The notes under the pieces were generated by a model. That model saw only the letters and a program-made list of their open reading frames with translations. It ran no database searches and was not told where the DNA came from. Positions 34,901 through 43,239 of a stretch of 64,000 nt of DNA are shown piece by piece (positions within the stretch are counted from its first letter, which is position 1; every line of letters starts with the position of its first letter). Both the position numbers and the translations under genes were made by a program. Source of the DNA: Pseudomonadota bacterium (lineage in GTDB: Bacteria > Pseudomonadota > Gammaproteobacteria > Burkholderiales > Burkholderiaceae_E); NCBI GenBank assembly GCA_023389055.1, contig JAEWFA010000046.1, positions 3,721-67,720 of the forward strand, given 5' to 3'.

Positions 34901-35491
34901 ATGAGCCTCGACGATCGCATCCGCAAGCAGTTCGAAGAGAGTGCCGAGCTAAAGCGCGACGCGGTCCGGGTGCTCGCGGGGCCGATTGCGACGGCCGTCG
35001 AGCGGATCACTGCGGCGCTCGCCTCCGATCGCAAGCTTCTCGTCTGCGGCAACGGCGGATCGGCGGCCGACAGCCAGCACCTGGCCGCCGAACTCGTCGG
35101 ACGCTACGAGCGCGAGCGGCCCGAACTCGCCGCCATCGCGCTCACCACCGACACGTCGATCCTCACGGCGGTGGCGAACGACTACGCGTTCGAGCAGGTC
35201 TTCGCGCGGCAGGTGCGCGCGCTGGGCCGCGAAGGCGACGTGCTCGTTGCCATCTCCACGAGCGGCAGTTCGCCGAACGTCCTCGCTGCAGTCGAGGCCG
35301 CTCGCGAACGCGATCTCGTCGTCATCGCGCTCACCGGTCGTGGCGGCGGGCAAATGGCGGCGCTGCTCGGCGACCAGGACGTCCATCTGTGCGTACCGCA
35401 TCAACGCACGTCACGAATCCAGGAAGTACACCTGCTGATCCTTCATTGCCTTTGCGACGGAATCGACGCGTCGCTGCTCGGCGAAGAATGA
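34901..35491 (+). CDS. diaA: SIS-domain protein DiaA/GmhA family
   Basis: 196 residues with a single SIS domain. Key parts are LLVCGNGGSAADSQHLAAELVGRYE (about 46-70), LVAISTSGSSPNVLAAVEAA and the C-terminal RIQEVHLLILHCLCDGID. The SIS fold is shared by GmhA (sedoheptulose-7-phosphate isomerase for LPS heptose) and DiaA (DnaA-binding initiator). His in DSQHLAAE and the Gln/His pair of RIQEVH are the residues used as zinc ligands in GmhA, so isomerase activity is also possible. The rsmI-lpoA-yraN-X-dolP order is that of diaA in E. coli (yraO). The choice between the two rests on context. Confidence 0.85.
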   Translation: MSLDDRIRKQFEESAELKRDAVRVLAGPIATAVERITAALASDRKLLVCGNGGSAADSQHLAAELVGRYERERPELAAIALTTDTSILTAVANDYAFEQVFARQVRALGREGDVLVAISTSGSSPNVLAAVEAARERDLVVIALTGRGGGQMAALLGDQDVHLCVPHQRTSRIQEVHLLILHCLCDGIDASLLGEE

Positions 35492-35513
35492 TCGGCCACC
35501 GGGGAGGAACCGA

Positions 35514-36137
35514 ATGAACGAAACGATCTCGAGGAACGTCCGCCGCTCGCTGCTCGTCGCCGGCGTGCTCGCTGCGTCGCTGGGCGCGTCGGGCTGCCTG
35601 CCCGTGATGGCGACCGGCGCTGCCGTCGGCACGCTCGCCGCGCTCGATCGCCGCACGGTCGGCGCGCAGACCGAAGACCAGGCGATCGAACTGAAGGCCG
35701 CGACGCAGATCCGCGATCGCATCGGCAGCGGCGTGAGCGTCACCAGCTACAACCGCAAGGTGCTGCTCACCGGGCAGGTGGCGAACGAGCGCGACAAGCG
35801 TACGGCCGAGGCGATCGTCGCCGAGTTGCCGAACGTGCGTTCGATCCACAACGAGTTGCAGGTCGCCGGCGTGCCCTCGTTGAGCACGAGTGCGGCCGAC
35901 GCCGCGATCACGGCGCGCGTGAAGGCGGCGTTCGTCGATGCAGCCGACCTGCAGGCGAACACGATCAAGGTCGTCACCGAGGCCGGCACCGTCTACCTGA
36001 TGGGCCTGGTGTCGCGGCGCGAGGCCGATCGCGCAGCGCAGGTCGCCAGCCGCGTCGCCGGCGTGCAGCGCGTCGTCACCGTCTTCGAGTACATCACGGA
36101 AGAGGAAGTCACGCGCTCGAAGCCGTCGTCGCGATAG
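35514..36137 (+). CDS. dolP: BON-domain outer membrane lipoprotein (DolP/YraP)
   Basis: 207 residues. Lipoprotein signal with lipobox GASGC (Cys28). Two BON domains follow, about 57-122 (SVTSYNRKVLLTGQVANERD) and about 133-200 (TIKVVTEAGTVYLMGLVSRRE). DolP supports outer membrane integrity and localises to division sites by binding anionic phospholipids. It follows diaA by 22 bases and is probably co-transcribed. Lengths match the family. A hairpin follows three bases after the stop. Confidence 0.92.
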   Translation: MNETISRNVRRSLLVAGVLAASLGASGCLPVMATGAAVGTLAALDRRTVGAQTEDQAIELKAATQIRDRIGSGVSVTSYNRKVLLTGQVANERDKRTAEAIVAELPNVRSIHNELQVAGVPSLSTSAADAAITARVKAAFVDAADLQANTIKVVTEAGTVYLMGLVSRREADRAAQVASRVAGVQRVVTVFEYITEEEVTRSKPSSR

Positions 36138-36139
36138 AA

Positions 36140-36164
36140 GCTGCAAGCGCGAACGCGCTGCAGC
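36140..36164 (+). terminator. Hairpin directly after dolP
   Basis: Two arms of eleven paired bases each (GCTGCA-GCGCG against CGCGC-TGCAGC, with one bulged A and a two-base loop) start three bases after the dolP stop. There is no U-tract, so it may terminate by rho or simply protect the mRNA end. Confidence 0.45.
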
Positions 36165-36276
36165 GACGGACGGATGAGCCGGGGCATCCGACGAGCGGCT
36201 CGCTGCGACGATGGATTCGCGAGGGAAACGGCGGACAATTCGCCATCGTTTCGCGGAGCCGGCGCCCGGTGATGGC

Positions 36277-36870
36277 ATGACCAACGTGTGGATCGCTGCA
36301 GTCGCAGTGCTCGTCGCCGGACTCGCCTGGAGCGTGGCGGTCTACAACCGCTTCATCGAGCTGCGCAACCGCTGGCAGAACGCGTATGCGCAGATCGACG
36401 TGCAGCTCAAGCGCCGCTACGACCTCATTCCGAACCTCGTCTCGGCCACTCGCGCGTATCTCGCGCACGAACGCCAGACGCTCGAGGCGGTGATCGCGGC
36501 GCGCCAGCGCGCCAGCGATGCGAGCGACGCCGCTCGTGCGCGGCCGCGCGACAAGCCGACGCTCGATGCGCTGGACGCGGCAGAGATCGCGCTGGCCTCG
36601 CCGCTGTCGCGGCTGATGGCGCTCGTCGAGCAGTATCCGAAACTGCAGGCCGACGAGACGGTGCACCGGCTCACCGAGGAGCTGCGCAGCACCGAGAATC
36701 GCATCGGCTTCTCGCGCCAGGCCTTCAACGACCAGGTCACGACCTACAACACGGCGATCGAGTCCTTTCCGGCATCGCTCGTCGCGACGGTCTGCGGCTT
36801 CCGGCGCTCGAGCACCCTGCGCGCGACCGCGTCGGTGCAGGAGCGCCAGGCGATTCCCGTCGCTTTCTGA
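36277..36870 (+). CDS. lemA: LemA family membrane protein
   Basis: 197 residues with an N-terminal TM helix (about 4-20, WIAAVAVLVAGLAWSVAVYN). The LemA core helical bundle starts YNRFIELRNRWQNAYAQIDVQLKRRYDLIPNLV, a hallmark sequence, with a C-terminal AFNDQVTTYNTAIESFPASL. LemA proteins are membrane-anchored and their function is poorly known. The ATG at 36277 was chosen over an upstream in-frame start because the membrane helix begins there. The M48 protease gene starts 16 bp later, so the two are coupled; LemA and M48 (HtpX-like) genes often go together. Confidence 0.9.
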   Translation: MTNVWIAAVAVLVAGLAWSVAVYNRFIELRNRWQNAYAQIDVQLKRRYDLIPNLVSATRAYLAHERQTLEAVIAARQRASDASDAARARPRDKPTLDALDAAEIALASPLSRLMALVEQYPKLQADETVHRLTEELRSTENRIGFSRQAFNDQVTTYNTAIESFPASLVATVCGFRRSSTLRATASVQERQAIPVAF

Positions 36871-36886
36871 GCGGTTGCCTTCCGCG

Positions 36887-38923
36887 ATGGACTTCTTCGC
36901 CCACCAGGATCGGGCGCGGATGCGCTCGCGCCGCCTCGCGGTGCTGTTCGTGCTCGCGCTGGTCGCCGTCGTCGTCGCGGTCGACGTCGCGGCGCTGGCC
37001 GGGTGGCGGCTGCTCGCCGGGGGCTTGGCGCCGCCGCGCTTCTTCGTGGAGACGAACACCTTCGTCACGCTGCTGATCGTCCTCGGCGGCGCATGGATCG
37101 AGTCGCAGCGGCTGCGCGACGGCGCGTCGGCGCTCGCCGAGCGCATCGGCGCGCGCGCGCTCGATGACGATCAGCCGATGCATCGGCGGTTGCGCGACGT
37201 AGCCGAGGAAGCGTCGATCGGCGCCGGCGTACCGGTGCCGGCGCTGTACGTCATCGACGATCCGTCGATCAATGCGCTGGCGGCCGGCGACAGTCCGGCG
37301 CATGCGGCGATCGTGGTCACCCGGGGCGCGCTCGAGCGCCTGGAGCGCGCCGAGCTGCAGGGGGTCGTCGCGCACGAGATCGCCCATATCGTCGGCGGCG
37401 ACAGCGCGACGAACGCGCAGCTGGCGGGGGCACTGTACGGATTGCTCTCGCTGCATCTGCTCGGCGCGCGCATGCTTGCGTCGGCTTTCGACTTCAATGA
37501 AGCGACGGGGCGCTTCTTCCTGCTGCGCATCGTGTTCGTCGTTGCCGGCGTGCCGGTGTACGCCGTCGGCTGGCTCGGCGTGGCCGCCGCGCAGTTGCTG
37601 CGAGCGGGGATCAGCCGCCAGCGCGAGTTCCTGGCAGACGCGCTCGCCGTGCAGTTCACGCGCGATCGCGACGGACTGGGCCGAGCGCTGCGTCGCGTAG
37701 CGGCGGACAAGCCGGCGGCACTGCGCAGCGCCTACGCGCCGCTGCTCGCGCATTTCCTGCTCGTTCCGCCGTCGTCGTTCGGCGCCGATCGCCTGAACAC
37801 GCACCCGTCGCTGCCCGAGCGCATCCGGCGCCTTTACGGCCGCGCGATGCCGCCGCTTGCCGCGAGCGCGGCGCGCCAGCCGCAGGAAGGACCTCGAATG
37901 CAGGACGCGCCTGCGGCGGCTCGCCCGGCGGCAAATGCGCTGGTGCCCGACGACTGCGGCGCCGCCGCCTATCGCGAAACGATCCCGTACGTGCCCGTGC
38001 CGTGGCGAGGCGACGACGCGAGTTGGCTCGCGGGAAGCCGCGACGCCGCCGCCCCGCATTCGTCGGTGGGTCCCGGCGCCGAGGCGCCGTCCCCCGCGGC
38101 GCGCCTCGTCGAGCGAATCCGCGCCGCTTCGCTTCGTCACGACAGTGCCGGGCGCTGGCTCGAGGCACTCGTCGGCGGCACCGGGAACGAGGGCGCCGAC
38201 GAACCGGAGCTTCGCGCCGCGCTCGCCTGGGTGCTGTCGCCGGCCGGCGCCGCGCTGCGCGTACCGCTGCTCGAACTGCTGCTCGCGCGCGTTCGCCGCT
38301 GGAGCAGCGCGCACCGGCGCGAGCTGCTGGATCGCTGCCGACGCGCCGTCGAGCGCGACGGACGCGTCGAGTCCTCCGAGTGGGTCTACTACACGCTGGC
38401 GCGGCATCGGCTGCTGCCTGCCTCGCCGGGCGTGCAGCGTTCGCGCCGCGCGGCGGTATCGCGCATCGAGCACAGCCGCGCGCTCGCGGCGCTGTTCGCA
38501 ATGGCCTCGGCGATCGGCGAGGCCTCGGCCCGCAGCACGCGCGACGCACTCGCGGATGCGGCGACGATGCTCGACGTTCCCCCGCCGGCGGCCACGCCCG
38601 ACGAGGTCGGGACCGCCGAGCTCGCCCGCGCGCTCGACGTCCTGCTCGGGCTGCCTCCCCTCTCCAAACCGATCCTCCTCAAGTCGCTGCGCGCGCTCGC
38701 CCGCACGCCGGGCGATCCGAGCTACGAAGCGTTCCTGCGGGCGGTGGCGGCGGCGATCGATTGCCCGGCGCCGCGCGCGTCGGCTGCATCGCCGCACGCG
38801 GCCCCCCATTTGCAGCGCCCCGCGGCGCCGTCGATGCGCGCCGCCTGCGCGCCTTCTCCGGCAATGCGACCTCCAGGCGCGGCCTCGCTGCACGCGGCCG
38901 ACGCCGATGCGCTGAGCGCCTGA
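36887..38923 (+). CDS. M48-family membrane zinc metallopeptidase with long C-terminal extension
   Basis: 678 residues. Two N-terminal TM segments (about 17-42 and 58-72) precede an M48 catalytic domain with zinc site HEIAH (163-167) in LQGVVAHEIAHIVGGDSATN. Two further hydrophobic segments follow (about 180-245), and REFLADALAVQFTR carries the third zinc ligand. The domain ends with NTHPSLPERIRRLYG near 305. The remaining ~370 residues are Ala/Arg-rich helical sequence of unknown role. HtpX-type M48 proteases are about 290 residues, so this is more than double. It would degrade or process membrane proteins. The lemA gene lies immediately upstream. Confidence 0.85.
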   Translation: MDFFAHQDRARMRSRRLAVLFVLALVAVVVAVDVAALAGWRLLAGGLAPPRFFVETNTFVTLLIVLGGAWIESQRLRDGASALAERIGARALDDDQPMHRRLRDVAEEASIGAGVPVPALYVIDDPSINALAAGDSPAHAAIVVTRGALERLERAELQGVVAHEIAHIVGGDSATNAQLAGALYGLLSLHLLGARMLASAFDFNEATGRFFLLRIVFVVAGVPVYAVGWLGVAAAQLLRAGISRQREFLADALAVQFTRDRDGLGRALRRVAADKPAALRSAYAPLLAHFLLVPPSSFGADRLNTHPSLPERIRRLYGRAMPPLAASAARQPQEGPRMQDAPAAARPAANALVPDDCGAAAYRETIPYVPVPWRGDDASWLAGSRDAAAPHSSVGPGAEAPSPAARLVERIRAASLRHDSAGRWLEALVGGTGNEGADEPELRAALAWVLSPAGAALRVPLLELLLARVRRWSSAHRRELLDRCRRAVERDGRVESSEWVYYTLARHRLLPASPGVQRSRRAAVSRIEHSRALAALFAMASAIGEASARSTRDALADAATMLDVPPPAATPDEVGTAELARALDVLLGLPPLSKPILLKSLRALARTPGDPSYEAFLRAVAAAIDCPAPRASAASPHAAPHLQRPAAPSMRAACAPSPAMRPPGAASLHAADADALSA

Positions 38924-38984
38924 GCGAGGGCTTCACCCGACGGGCGCTGTGCCAAAATCGCCGGCGACGAAGCGGGCGACACGC

Positions 38985-40910
38985 ATGAGCGGCGAACACG
39001 AGAACGAGGCGCACGGGAATCGGGCAGCGCGCGGCCAGCGCAGGCGAAGCGTGCGCATCGGCGGCGCTTCCGGCTTCTGGGGCGACAGCGCGCTGGGCGC
39101 CCCGCAACTCGTGGCGCATGGCGACGTCGATTATCTCGTCTTCGACTACCTCGCCGAGACGACGATGTCGATCCTCGTCGGCGCGCGGCTGCGCAATCCG
39201 CAGGCGGGTTACGCGACCGATTTCGTCGAGGTCGCGATGAAGTCGGTGTTGCGCGAGATCGTCGCGCGCGGCATCCGCGTCGTCAGCAACGCCGGAGGCG
39301 TCGCGCCGCACGCGTGCGCGCGGGCACTCGTCGAACTCGCCCAGTCGCAGGGCCTGGCGCTGCAGGTCGCCGTCGTCGACGGCGACGACGCGATGACCGT
39401 CGTCGGCGCGCTTCACGACGCGGCGGCGCGGGAGGGGCGGCACGACTTCGTCGACGTCGAGGGCCGACCGGTTCCCATCACGCTGCTCAGCGCGAACGCC
39501 TATCTGGGCGCGCTGCCGATCCGTGCCGCGCTCGATGCCGGTGCGCAGGTCGTCGTCACCGGGCGTTGCGTGGATTCCGCGGTGACGCTGGGCGCGCTGA
39601 TGCACGCGTTCACCTGGTCTGCCGAAGACCATGACCGGCTCGCCGCCGGCAGCCTCGCCGGACACCTGATCGAATGCGGCTGTCAGGCCACCGGCGGCCT
39701 GTACACCGACTGGGAAACGGTGCCCGACTGGCCGAACATCGGCTACCCGATCGTCGAGTGCGACGCCGACGGCGCCTTCGTCCTGACCAAGCCGCGGGGT
39801 ACCGGCGGCAAGGTGACGACCGCGGTCGTCGCGGAACAACTGCTCTACGAGATCGGCGACCCCGCGGCCTATCGGCTGCCCGACGTGATCTGCGACTTCA
39901 CGCAGGTGCGCCTGACGGCCGACGGCGACGACCGCGTTCGCGTGCACGGCGCGCGCGGCCGCGCACCCGACGATCGCTACAAGGTCAGCGCGACGCACGT
40001 CGACGGCCATCGTTGCAGCGCGATGCTGACGATCGTCGGCATCGACGCCGTAGCCAAGGCACGACGCACGGGCGAGGCGATCCTCGCGCGCACGCGGGCG
40101 TTGTTCGAACGCAACGGCTGGCCCGACTACAGCGGGTCGCTGGTCGAGGTGCTCGGGTCCGAGTCGGGCTATGGAGCGCATGCGAACGTCGCGCTGCAGT
40201 CGTCGCGCGAAGCCGTGCTGCGCGTGTCGGTGCGCCATGGCAGGCGCGAAGCCCTGGAGTGGTTTGCTCGCGAGATCGCTGCGGCCGGAACCTCCTGGGC
40301 GCCCGGCACCACCGGCGCTTCAGGTCGGCCGCCGGTTTCGCCGTCGATCCGCCAGCTGGCTTTCTTCGTCGAGAAGACGCGTTTCGCGCCCGTCGTGGTG
40401 TTCGGCGACGAACGCATCGAGGTGCCGATCCCGCTGCACGGCGGCGACGGATCGGACCTCGCGAGCCCGCCGGGGCAGTCCGTCGACGCCCGCGCGTCGC
40501 GCGCCGAGAACGACCTGCGCGCCGAACGCGGCGAGCCGTTCGCCAGCGACGGAGATCTCGTCGAAGTCCCGCTGGTTCGCCTGGCCCACGCGCGCAGCGG
40601 CGACAAGGGCGACACGTCGAACATCGGCGTCGTCGCGCGCAGCGCGGCGTTGGTGCCGGTGCTGCGTGCGCAACTCACCTCCGGGCGCGTCGCCGCGTAT
40701 CTCGCCCATCTGGTCGAGGGTCCGGTCGTGCGCTACGAACTGCCGGGAATCGGCGCTTTCAACTTCGTCTGCGAGCGCGCGCTAGGCGGCGGCGGGATGG
40801 CATCGCTGCGCAACGACGCGCTCGGCAAGGGAATGGCGCAGATGCTGCTGTCGATGCCGATGCGCGTCGATCCCCGATGTCTTGACTCGAACGCGCAGTT
40901 GACGCGCTGA
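38985..40910 (+). CDS. AtuA-family protein (acyclic terpene utilisation-like)
   Basis: 641 residues. The N-terminal and central DUF1446/AtuA domain (about 15-480) begins SVRIGGASGFWGDSALGAPQLV and contains DYLVFDYLAETTMSIL, GIRVVSNAGGVAPHACA, VVVTGRCVDSAVTLG and GGLYTDWETV. A small C-terminal domain (about 525-630, SGDKGDTSNIGVVARS) occurs elsewhere as a separate protein and is here fused. In Pseudomonas, AtuA is needed for growth on citronellol and geraniol, but its activity is not known. The gene ends four bases from a convergent VOC gene. Its own pathway role here is unknown. No other atu genes (atuB-atuF) are recognisable adjacent. Confidence 0.85.
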   Translation: MSGEHENEAHGNRAARGQRRRSVRIGGASGFWGDSALGAPQLVAHGDVDYLVFDYLAETTMSILVGARLRNPQAGYATDFVEVAMKSVLREIVARGIRVVSNAGGVAPHACARALVELAQSQGLALQVAVVDGDDAMTVVGALHDAAAREGRHDFVDVEGRPVPITLLSANAYLGALPIRAALDAGAQVVVTGRCVDSAVTLGALMHAFTWSAEDHDRLAAGSLAGHLIECGCQATGGLYTDWETVPDWPNIGYPIVECDADGAFVLTKPRGTGGKVTTAVVAEQLLYEIGDPAAYRLPDVICDFTQVRLTADGDDRVRVHGARGRAPDDRYKVSATHVDGHRCSAMLTIVGIDAVAKARRTGEAILARTRALFERNGWPDYSGSLVEVLGSESGYGAHANVALQSSREAVLRVSVRHGRREALEWFAREIAAAGTSWAPGTTGASGRPPVSPSIRQLAFFVEKTRFAPVVVFGDERIEVPIPLHGGDGSDLASPPGQSVDARASRAENDLRAERGEPFASDGDLVEVPLVRLAHARSGDKGDTSNIGVVARSAALVPVLRAQLTSGRVAAYLAHLVEGPVVRYELPGIGAFNFVCERALGGGGMASLRNDALGKGMAQMLLSMPMRVDPRCLDSNAQLTR

Positions 40911-40913
40911 GCG

Positions 40914-41294
40914 TCAATCGGCGCGCTCGGAGATCTCGATCAGGTTCAAGTCGGGGTCGCGCAGGTAGATCGAACGCAGCCGGAAAGTTGCGCCGGTGCG
41001 CGCCACCGGCCCCTCGACGATCGCCACGCCGGCGGCGCCGAGCCGGGCGATGACCTCGTCGAGCGGTATCGCCGCGATGAAGCACAGGTCGAGCGCCCCG
41101 GGTACCGGCAGGTGCGCCTTCGGTTCGTGCTCGCGACCCTTCACGTGCAGGTTGATCTTCTGCGCGCCGAAACGCAATGCGATGCGTCCTTCGCCGAATC
41201 GCTCGAGCGACATTCCGAGCACTTCGGTGTAGAAGCGGATGCACTGCTCCGGGACCGCGGTGGTGAGGACGAGGTGATCGAGGTGATCGATCAT
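40914..41294 (-). CDS. VOC/glyoxalase-fold protein of the catabolic cluster
   Basis: 126 residues of the vicinal-oxygen-chelate fold: MIDHLDHLVLTTAVPEQCIRFYTEVLGMSLERF, RFGAQKINLHVKG, DLCFIAAIPLDEVIARL and the C-terminal SIYLRDPDLNLIEIS. Conserved His8 (in IDHLDHLV) and the Glu near 122 are the usual metal ligands, so it may be a metal-dependent isomerase, hydratase, lyase or dioxygenase. A glyoxalase-type gene (PA0880) occurs in the P. aeruginosa itaconate operon. Here it is on the LysR strand and its ATG overlaps the LysR stop by four bases, so both form one operon. Confidence 0.85.
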   Translation of the reverse strand: MIDHLDHLVLTTAVPEQCIRFYTEVLGMSLERFGEGRIALRFGAQKINLHVKGREHEPKAHLPVPGALDLCFIAAIPLDEVIARLGAAGVAIVEGPVARTGATFRLRSIYLRDPDLNLIEISERAD

Positions 41295-42223
41295 GGCGAA
41301 GACCCTCCCGCCGGAATCGGCAGCGCGCGCGTTGCGTCTTCCTTGAGCAGTTCGACGAGGTCGAGCGCGAACGAAGGCAATGAACCGAGACTGCGCGCAC
41401 AGATGACGAGGCGCCGAAGCGCCCAATCGTCTCGCAGTGGAACGATCCGGATCGCCATCGCGCGCGCGTGGCGGGAAGCGGCCGACGCCGGCAGGACGCC
41501 GACGCCAATCCCCGCTTCGATCATCCGGCAGGCGGCTTCGAAGTTGCCGACCTGGATGCGAAACCGCGGATTTCGATGCAGATCGTCGCATACCCGCCGC
41601 ACGAACGCGTGGATCGCGCTCGCATCGTGCAGTCCGATGTGATCGAAATCGAGGCTGCGAACGAAGTCGATCGACGCTTCGGCGGCGAGCGGATGGTCTT
41701 CGGCGACGACGAGCGCGAGGCGATCCTCGCGATACGGAAGCGTCTCGAGCCGACCGGTGCGCACCGTGCCGGCGACGATGCCCAGGTCGGTCTGACCGTC
41801 GAGCAGCGCGCGCACGATCTCGTCGCTGGAGCGTTCGCGCAGGTCGACGTTCACGTCGGGGTGGCGGATCAGGTAGTTGCGCAACACCTGCGGAAGAAAC
41901 TCGCTCGAGGCCGTCGTGTTGGCAAACAGTCGAAGGTGCCCCTTGATGCCCTTGGCGTATTCCTGCAGATCGGCGCGCAGGTGCTCGAGTTGCGCGAGTA
42001 CCGTGCGCGCGTGCTGCACGAACGCGAGTCCCGGCGGCGTGAGCTCGACGCCCTGGCTCGAGCGATGCAGCAACTTCGCGCCTACGCGCTCCTCGAGATG
42101 CTTGACGCGCGCGCTCGCAGCCGGCAGTGAAAGATGCATCGCAGCGGCGCCGCCGGTGAGGCTTTCCGCTTCCGCGATGCGCACGAGCAGGCGCAGATCG
42201 ACAAGATCGAAATGCAGGGACAT
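41291..42223 (-). CDS. LysR-family regulator of the catabolic cluster
   Basis: 310 residues: winged-helix DNA-binding domain (about 1-62, MSLHFDLVDLRLLVRIAEAESLTGGAAAMHLSLPAASARVKHLE) and a periplasmic-binding-like effector domain (about 90-295). The ATG at 42223 gives the standard LysR N-terminus. It diverges from the hydratase-led operon, the usual position for its activator. The P. aeruginosa itaconate cluster also starts with a LysR regulator (PA0877), which responds to itaconate; the same signal is inferred here. The palindrome at 42268-42286 is a candidate site. Confidence 0.92.
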   Translation of the reverse strand: MSLHFDLVDLRLLVRIAEAESLTGGAAAMHLSLPAASARVKHLEERVGAKLLHRSSQGVELTPPGLAFVQHARTVLAQLEHLRADLQEYAKGIKGHLRLFANTTASSEFLPQVLRNYLIRHPDVNVDLRERSSDEIVRALLDGQTDLGIVAGTVRTGRLETLPYREDRLALVVAEDHPLAAEASIDFVRSLDFDHIGLHDASAIHAFVRRVCDDLHRNPRFRIQVGNFEAACRMIEAGIGVGVLPASAASRHARAMAIRIVPLRDDWALRRLVICARSLGSLPSFALDLVELLKEDATRALPIPAGGSSP

Positions 42224-42267
42224 GGGGCGGGACGTCGGGTGCTGGAAGTCTACCTGCGCGCTCGGCT

Positions 42268-42286
42268 CCTTCGGCTGCGCCGAAGG
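42268..42286. promoter_or_regulatory. 8-bp palindrome between LysR gene and hydratase gene
   Basis: CCTTCGGC, three bases, GCCGAAGG: a perfect inverted repeat in the 137-bp divergent region, 45 bp from the LysR start and 75 bp from the hydratase start. It could be a LysR operator (though it lacks a T-N11-A core) or a transcript hairpin. Confidence 0.4.
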
Positions 42287-42360
42287 CCCCGTTTCCGGAA
42301 TGCGAATTGTCCCCGGCGCGGCTTTTCGCGCATCCTTGGGTTTTCCGGGTTGACGTCGCA

Positions 42361-43236
42361 ATGGAACTCGAGAACCTCCGGCAGTGGATCGGGCGCACCG
42401 AGCGCAGCGTCGACCACGTCGACAAGGCGCGTGTCGCGCAGCTGGCCGCGACGCTCGATCGCGGCGACCTGCACGCCGATCCGGCCGAGGCGCTGCCGCC
42501 GCTGTGGCACTGGATGTTCTTCGCGCCCGCCGCGCCTGCGTCGCAACTCGGCCCCGACGGGCACCCGCGGCGCGGCGGCTTCCTGCCGCCGGTGCCGCTT
42601 CCGCGGCGGATGTGGGCAGGCGGGCGCCTGGCCTTCGAGCGTCCGCTGCGCGTCGGCGACGAGATCGTGCGCGACTCGCGCATCGCCGACGTCAGCGGCA
42701 AGCAGGGGCGCAGCGGCGCGCTCGTCTTCGTCACCGTCGCGCATGAGGTCTCCGACTCGCGCGGCGCGGCGATTCGCGAGGAGCACGACATCGTCTATCG
42801 CGACGAGCCGAAAGCGTCGCTGTCGCCGCAAGCGGATGCCGCTCCGCAGGCTCCCGGGCAGGCAGCGGCTCGCACCGACGAGGACTTCGCTCGCCGCATC
42901 GTTCCCGACCCGGTGCTGCTTTTTCGCTACTCGGCGGTGACCTTCAACGGCCACCGCATTCACTACGACCGCAGCTACGTCACCGGCGTCGAAGGCTATC
43001 CGGGGCTCGTCGTGCACGGGCCGCTGATCGCGACGCTGCTGCTGGACCTGCTGCATCGCGAACGGCCCGCCGAGCGCGTGGTGCGCTTCGCGTTCAAGGC
43101 CGTACGGCCGCTGTTCGACCTCAATGCCTTCGACGTCTGCGGGCGCGCTTCGGGCGAGCGCGCCTTCGACCTCTGGGCGCGTGACCACGAAGGGCGACTC
43201 GCGATGCAGGCGAGCGCCGAGATCCATCGGGACTGA
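42361..43236 (+). CDS. ich: MaoC/HTD2-type hydratase, candidate itaconyl-CoA hydratase
   Basis: 291 residues of the FAS1-dehydratase/HTD2 hot-dog family. N-terminal hot-dog region (about 10-150) contains GFLPPVPLPRRMWAGGRLAFERPLRVGDE. The C-terminal region has the catalytic-type RYSAVTFNGHRIHYDRSYVTGVEGYPGLVVHGPL with Asp and His positioned for hydration. The ATG at 42361 lacks a clear Shine-Dalgarno. It heads the operon and is followed by acyl-CoA dehydrogenase and CoA-transferase genes. PA0878 (ich) holds the same place in the itaconate operon. A mesaconyl-C4-CoA hydratase role (3-hydroxypropionate cycle) is the main alternative. The gene symbol rests on this context. Confidence 0.75.
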   Translation: MELENLRQWIGRTERSVDHVDKARVAQLAATLDRGDLHADPAEALPPLWHWMFFAPAAPASQLGPDGHPRRGGFLPPVPLPRRMWAGGRLAFERPLRVGDEIVRDSRIADVSGKQGRSGALVFVTVAHEVSDSRGAAIREEHDIVYRDEPKASLSPQADAAPQAPGQAAARTDEDFARRIVPDPVLLFRYSAVTFNGHRIHYDRSYVTGVEGYPGLVVHGPLIATLLLDLLHRERPAERVVRFAFKAVRPLFDLNAFDVCGRASGERAFDLWARDHEGRLAMQASAEIHRD

Positions 43237-43239
43237 CCC

